DNA from: Chelonoidis abingdonii | Taxonomy: Eukaryota; Chordata; Testudines; Testudinidae | Direction: 5' to 3' | DNA length: 64,000 nucleotides | NCBI RefSeq assembly: GCF_003597395.2 | Contig: NC_133771.1 | Coordinates: forward strand, 54,961,385 to 55,025,384 | Part shown: positions 61,677 through 64,000 of the stretch, in pieces | How the letters are laid out: each line of letters begins with the position of its first letter | Numbering within the stretch: the stretch's first letter is position 1 | Made by a program: the position numbers and the translations under genes | Notes under the pieces: model-generated | Told to the model about the DNA's origin: nothing | What the model saw: the letters and a program-made list of their open reading frames with translations, nothing else | Databases searched by the model: none

Positions 61677-62042
61677 TCTAATCACAACAGCCACGCTATC
61701 AGAGGCTCGTTCACCTGCACATCTACCAGTGTGTTATACGCCATCATGTGCCAGCAATGGCCCTCTACCATGTACATTGGCAAAACTGGATAGTCTCTAT
61801 GGAAAAGACTAAATGGAGACAAATCTGACGTCAATAATTATAACATTCAAAAACCAGTCGGAGAAAACTTCAACCTCCCTGGTCACTCAATTACAGATCT
61901 AAAAGTCGCAATACTCGAACAAAAAAACTTCAGAAACAGACTCCAATGCGAAACTACAGAACCGGAATTAATTTGCAAACTAGACACCATTAAATTAGGC
62001 TTGAATAAAGGCTGGGAGTGGATAAGTCATTATACAAAATAA
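61677..62042 (+). pseudogene. GIY-YIG endonuclease domain of the Penelope-like element
   Basis: One continuous plus-strand frame of 122 codons interrupted by a single TAG (61791-61793) and closed by TAA at 62040-62042. Motifs: GSFTCTSTSVLYAIMCQQ (the first tyrosine block), MYIGKTG (the YIG block), then after the stop SLWKRLNGDKSDV, GENFNLPGHSITDLKV and LNKGWEWISHYTK at the end. In Penelope-like elements this domain nicks target DNA. It directly follows the inversion point and continues logically from the Cys linker of the reversed segment. Otherwise well preserved, so the copy is younger than most coding remnants here. Confidence 0.82.
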
Positions 62043-62667
62043 AAGCTGTTTCCTCATGTTAATTTTCCACCTACTGTTACTCACACCTTCTTGTCAACTG
62101 TTAGAAAGGGGCCATCCTGATTATTACTACACATTTTTTTCTCCTTCTGATAATAGCTCACCTAATAGCTCACCTTAATTTATTACTCATGTTACAGTTG
62201 CTATGCCAACAGCCATTTTTTCATGTTCTCTGTGTATATATATCTTCCTACTGTATTTTCCACCGCATGCATCTGATGAAGTAGGTTCAGGAGTGGCACC
62301 AGGATTTTTGGCGCCCTAGGCAGGGATCCTTCCGTGCCCCCAGTCATTGGAGACAATTCTGCGGTGGGGGGGTCCTTCTGCGCTCCTGGTCTTCTGGGCA
62401 CTTCAGGGGCGGGTCCCAGAGAGAGTGAAGGACCCACCGCAGAATTGCTGCCGAAGACCCAGAGCGTGGAAGGACCCCCCACCGCCGAATTGCTGCCGAG
62501 GATGGCAAAATTGCCGCCTAGGTCACCTAAATGGAAGTGCCGGCCCTGAGTAGGTTTTAGCCCATGAAAGCTTATGCTCAAATACTTTTGTTATTCTCTA
62601 CGGTGCCACAAGTACTCCTGTTCTTTTTGCTGATACAAACTAACATGGCTGCTACTCTGACACCTGT
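62043..62667 (+). repeat. Penelope-like 3' UTR, split by a MITE
   Basis: Non-coding tail including CCTACTGTTACTCACACCTT, ATATATATCTTCCTACTGTA and GCATGCATCTGATGAAGTAG, then (after the MITE) GCCCATGAAAGCTTATGCTC, GGTGCCACAAGTACTCCTGT and ACTAACATGGCTGCTACTCT. A short duplication CTCACCTAATAGCTCACCT lies near 62158. Confidence 0.75.
62288..62548. mobile_element. hAT-type MITE, 261 bp, perfect 8-bp TSD
   Basis: TSD AGTAGGTT at 62280-62287 and 62549-62556. Ends CAGGAGTGGCACCAGGATTT and GGAAGTGCCGGCCCTG. GC-rich interior (CCGCAGAATTGCTGCCG, CCGCCGAATTGCTGCCG) with internal inverted copies. Left end and TTTTTGGCGCC block relate it to 24184-24340. Confidence 0.93.
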
Positions 62668-63223
62668 CATGCTTTTTTGTAATTTTATTTTTACATTTGA
62701 TTTGGCAGTGTTTATGCTTCTGTTTTCCTCACTAGGATATAACTTTGTTTTTAAAGGATGCCTTTTTGCCTCTCACTGCTTCTTTTATTTTGCTTTTTAG
62801 CCACAGTGGGTCTTTTTCGGTTTTCTTACTATATATTTTTTTTAATTTGGGGTATACATTTAAGTTGAGCCTCTGTTGTGGTGTGTTTTAAATGTTTCCA
62901 TGCAGCTTGCAGAGATTTCACTTTTGGAACTGTACCTTTTAATTTCTGTTTAACCAACCATCTCATTTTTGTGTAGTTCCCCTTTCTGAAATTAAATGCT
63001 ATATTGTTGGGCCGCTGTGGTGTTTTTTCCTGCCACAGGGATATTAAATTTAATTATAATATGGTCATTATTACCAAGTGGTCCAGCTATATTCACCTCT
63101 TGGACTAGATTCTATTCTCCATTTAGACTAAATCAAGAATTGCCTCTCCCCTGTTGGGTCCCAGAACCAGCTGCTCCAAGAAGCAGTCATTTAAGAGGTC
63201 AAGAAACTTTATCTCTGCATCCC
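62668..63223 (-). mobile_element. CR1 LINE, endonuclease part, continues 59948-61245
   Basis: TTTGATTTGGCAGTGTTTAT, CTCACTAGGATATAACTTTG and GGGGTATACATTTAAGTTGA are CR1 sequence just upstream of the piece that ends at 61245. Minus translation near 63200-63110 gives KFLDLLNDCFL-like and DPTGE blocks of the endonuclease. Interrupted at about 63223 by a second LINE. Confidence 0.82.
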
Positions 63224-63567
63224 GACCTTCTCAAAGTCTATGAAATTTATGTAGAGTTCCTGTTGCATTCTAACCTTGCCTCTATTATGTTTCATAGAGC
63301 GAAGATCTGGTCTGTGCATCCACACCCTTTCCAAAAACCAACTTGCTCTTTTCTGAGAATGCTATTAACTTCCTCTGATCTACGCTTGACTATGATCTTA
63401 CACAATACTTTGCTTGGCACAGATAAAAGTGTGATACCATGCCAGTTATTACAATCACAGAGAATTACTTTCTTTGATATCTTCACTATAACCCCATTGG
63501 TCCACTAATTTGGCACTTTTTCCCTTTCCCAAACTGATGTAAATAGAAAGATAGATGCTGCTAATTC
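63224..63567 (-). pseudogene. second (non-CR1) LINE, RT N-terminal segment, inverted
   Basis: Minus strand from 63567: LFTSVWEREKVPN, stop, WTNGVIVKISKK, CDCNNWHGITLLSVPSKVLC, KIIVKRRSEEVNSILRKEQV, GCGCTDQIFAL and, after a stop, INFIDFEK. This is the fingers/palm start of a non-LTR RT clearly different from CR1 (NWxGITLLSVPSK and FxKGxGCTDQIF). Clade not assigned. Three or more stops. Confidence 0.8.
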
Positions 63568-63864
63568 AACTTTACATGCAGCGTTGATCACAGTGAGCTC
63601 AGTTTTGAAGTCAAAACAGGAGTACATCGGGAGTGTGTAATGTCTGCAATCATCTTCAACCTTGCCATCAACTGGGTAATGCGGCATACAACAGAAGACA
63701 TGCCAAGAGGCATTAAATGGACACTCTTCTCATCCCTGGAAGACCTGGACTTCACAGATGATGTCGCTCTCCCATCACATACCCAACACTATATACAAGA
63801 AAAAACAACTCGACTTAATACATTCAGCCAGCAAATTGGACTAAAAACCAACCACAGTAAGACA
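63568..63864 (+). pseudogene. second LINE, RT palm segment, forward
   Basis: Uninterrupted frame: SFEVKTGVHRECVMSAIIFN (where RTs have the G..QGC block), AINWVMRHTTEDMPRGIKWT, LEDLDFTDDVAL (the catalytic aspartate pair), and LNTFSQQIGLKT. It belongs to the same RT as the inverted segment, with some 40 residues missing between the two, and starts exactly where the inverted segment ends (63567/63568). GVHREC has lost the usual Q-G. Confidence 0.82.
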
Positions 63865-64000
63865 GGACCAAAGAATTCTGAGGAGGGGCTGCTGGGTGAG
63901 GAAAGTGGATGGTGGAAGCATGTGACTAGGAGAACCAGGCAGAGGAAAAGACGGGCCAGCGACGGAGAAATAGAACTCAGGAACAGGTTTGCTGAGTTGG
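63568..64000 (+). CDS. open chimeric frame: LINE RT fused to CR1 ORF1 (runs off the window)
   Basis: 144 consecutive codons without a stop from 63568 to the window edge; an in-frame TAA just upstream (63562-63564) limits it. Codons up to about 63864 encode the RT palm of the second LINE; from GPKNSEEGLLGEES onward the frame encodes CR1 ORF1, matching in the same frame the ORF1 of the 32973-37735 copy (GEIELRN, QRKRRAS). First in-frame ATG at 63640. This is a junction of two transposon copies, not a known gene; whether it is expressed is unknown, and its end lies outside the window. Confidence 0.6.
63865..64000 (+). mobile_element. CR1 LINE ORF1, 5'-truncated, continues past window
   Basis: Plus-strand sequence homologous to 37226-37090 (minus) of the full-length copy: GAGGAAAGTGGATGGTGGAA, GGAGAAATAGAACTCAGGAA. 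Opposite in orientation to the CR1 it follows. Confidence 0.88.

Larger units (their letters stand above)
61246..62667 (+). mobile_element. Penelope-like element with inverted 5' part
   Basis: A 1.4-kb insertion in the CR1. The 5' segment (61246-61674) is reversed relative to the 3' segment (61677-62667), which holds the GIY-YIG domain and a long 3' UTR ending GCTGCTACTCTGACACCTGT. The order (reversed 5' part, then forward 3' part, with element-internal sequence at the outer end of the reversed arm) is the one produced by twin-primed reverse transcription. A hAT MITE sits in the 3' UTR. Confidence 0.8.

Noticed and set aside
63505..63687. 60-codon minus frame across the LINE inversion point
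   Set aside because: Its first part is antisense of the forward RT arm; only the end (LFTSVWEREK) is real RT sequence.

Overview
The window reads as repeat-dense, AT-rich amniote nuclear DNA from the sauropsid branch, most likely a turtle. CR1 LINEs dominate, at least ten pieces in several subfamilies and including one almost full-length copy. They are joined by long-palindrome hAT-type MITEs, two related TGTC...GACA LTRs, Penelope-like elements with a GIY-YIG domain, and worn MIR/CORE-SINE pieces. I saw no LINE-1, Alu or other mammal-specific repeats. The turtle call rests on resemblance to repeats I remember from turtle genomes; a crocodilian is the main alternative. No intact host gene, rRNA, tRNA or CRISPR array can be supported. 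Every protein-like stretch I recognise belongs to a transposable element, so the window is intergenic or lies in a large intron.

Layout: 0.25-3.2 kb is a minus-strand CR1 split by a solo LTR (1308-2167) with a perfect 5-bp target-site duplication (TSD). 3.2-13.3 kb is mostly unassigned sequence with one hAT MITE, small palindromic repeats, MIR pieces and two CR1 3' ends in tandem. 13.3-15.8 kb is a MITE cluster. 15.8-20 kb is repeat-poor. 19994-21010 is a second LTR with an internal duplication, followed by a composite repeat (21.8-22.8 kb), another MITE and another CR1 (25-25.8 kb). 26-32.5 kb is mostly unassigned. 32973-37735 is a near-complete CR1 whose decayed ORF1 (Cys motif, coiled coil, GDSL esterase) and ORF2 (APE endonuclease, reverse transcriptase) can be followed. 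38-50 kb is sparse. 50842-51247 is a complete solo LTR with TATA box and poly(A) signal, next to an integrase remnant and a Penelope RT remnant. 52.5-57 kb is unassigned. 57.1-57.6 kb holds a MITE and a separate near-perfect hairpin.

59-64 kb is the richest part. A minus-strand CR1 was invaded by a Penelope-like element with an inverted 5' part, which was itself invaded by a hAT MITE with a perfect 8-bp TSD. The same CR1 was also invaded by a second, non-CR1 LINE with a 5' inversion. The forward arm of that LINE runs in frame into plus-strand CR1 ORF1, giving an open chimeric frame to the window end.

Nothing here amounts to a new cellular system. The value of the window is in its insertion history: precise TSDs, two twin-priming-like inversions, an in-frame transposon chimera, and MITE families that share a core but differ at their ends. 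Element boundaries without a TSD are approximate, to within tens of bases.
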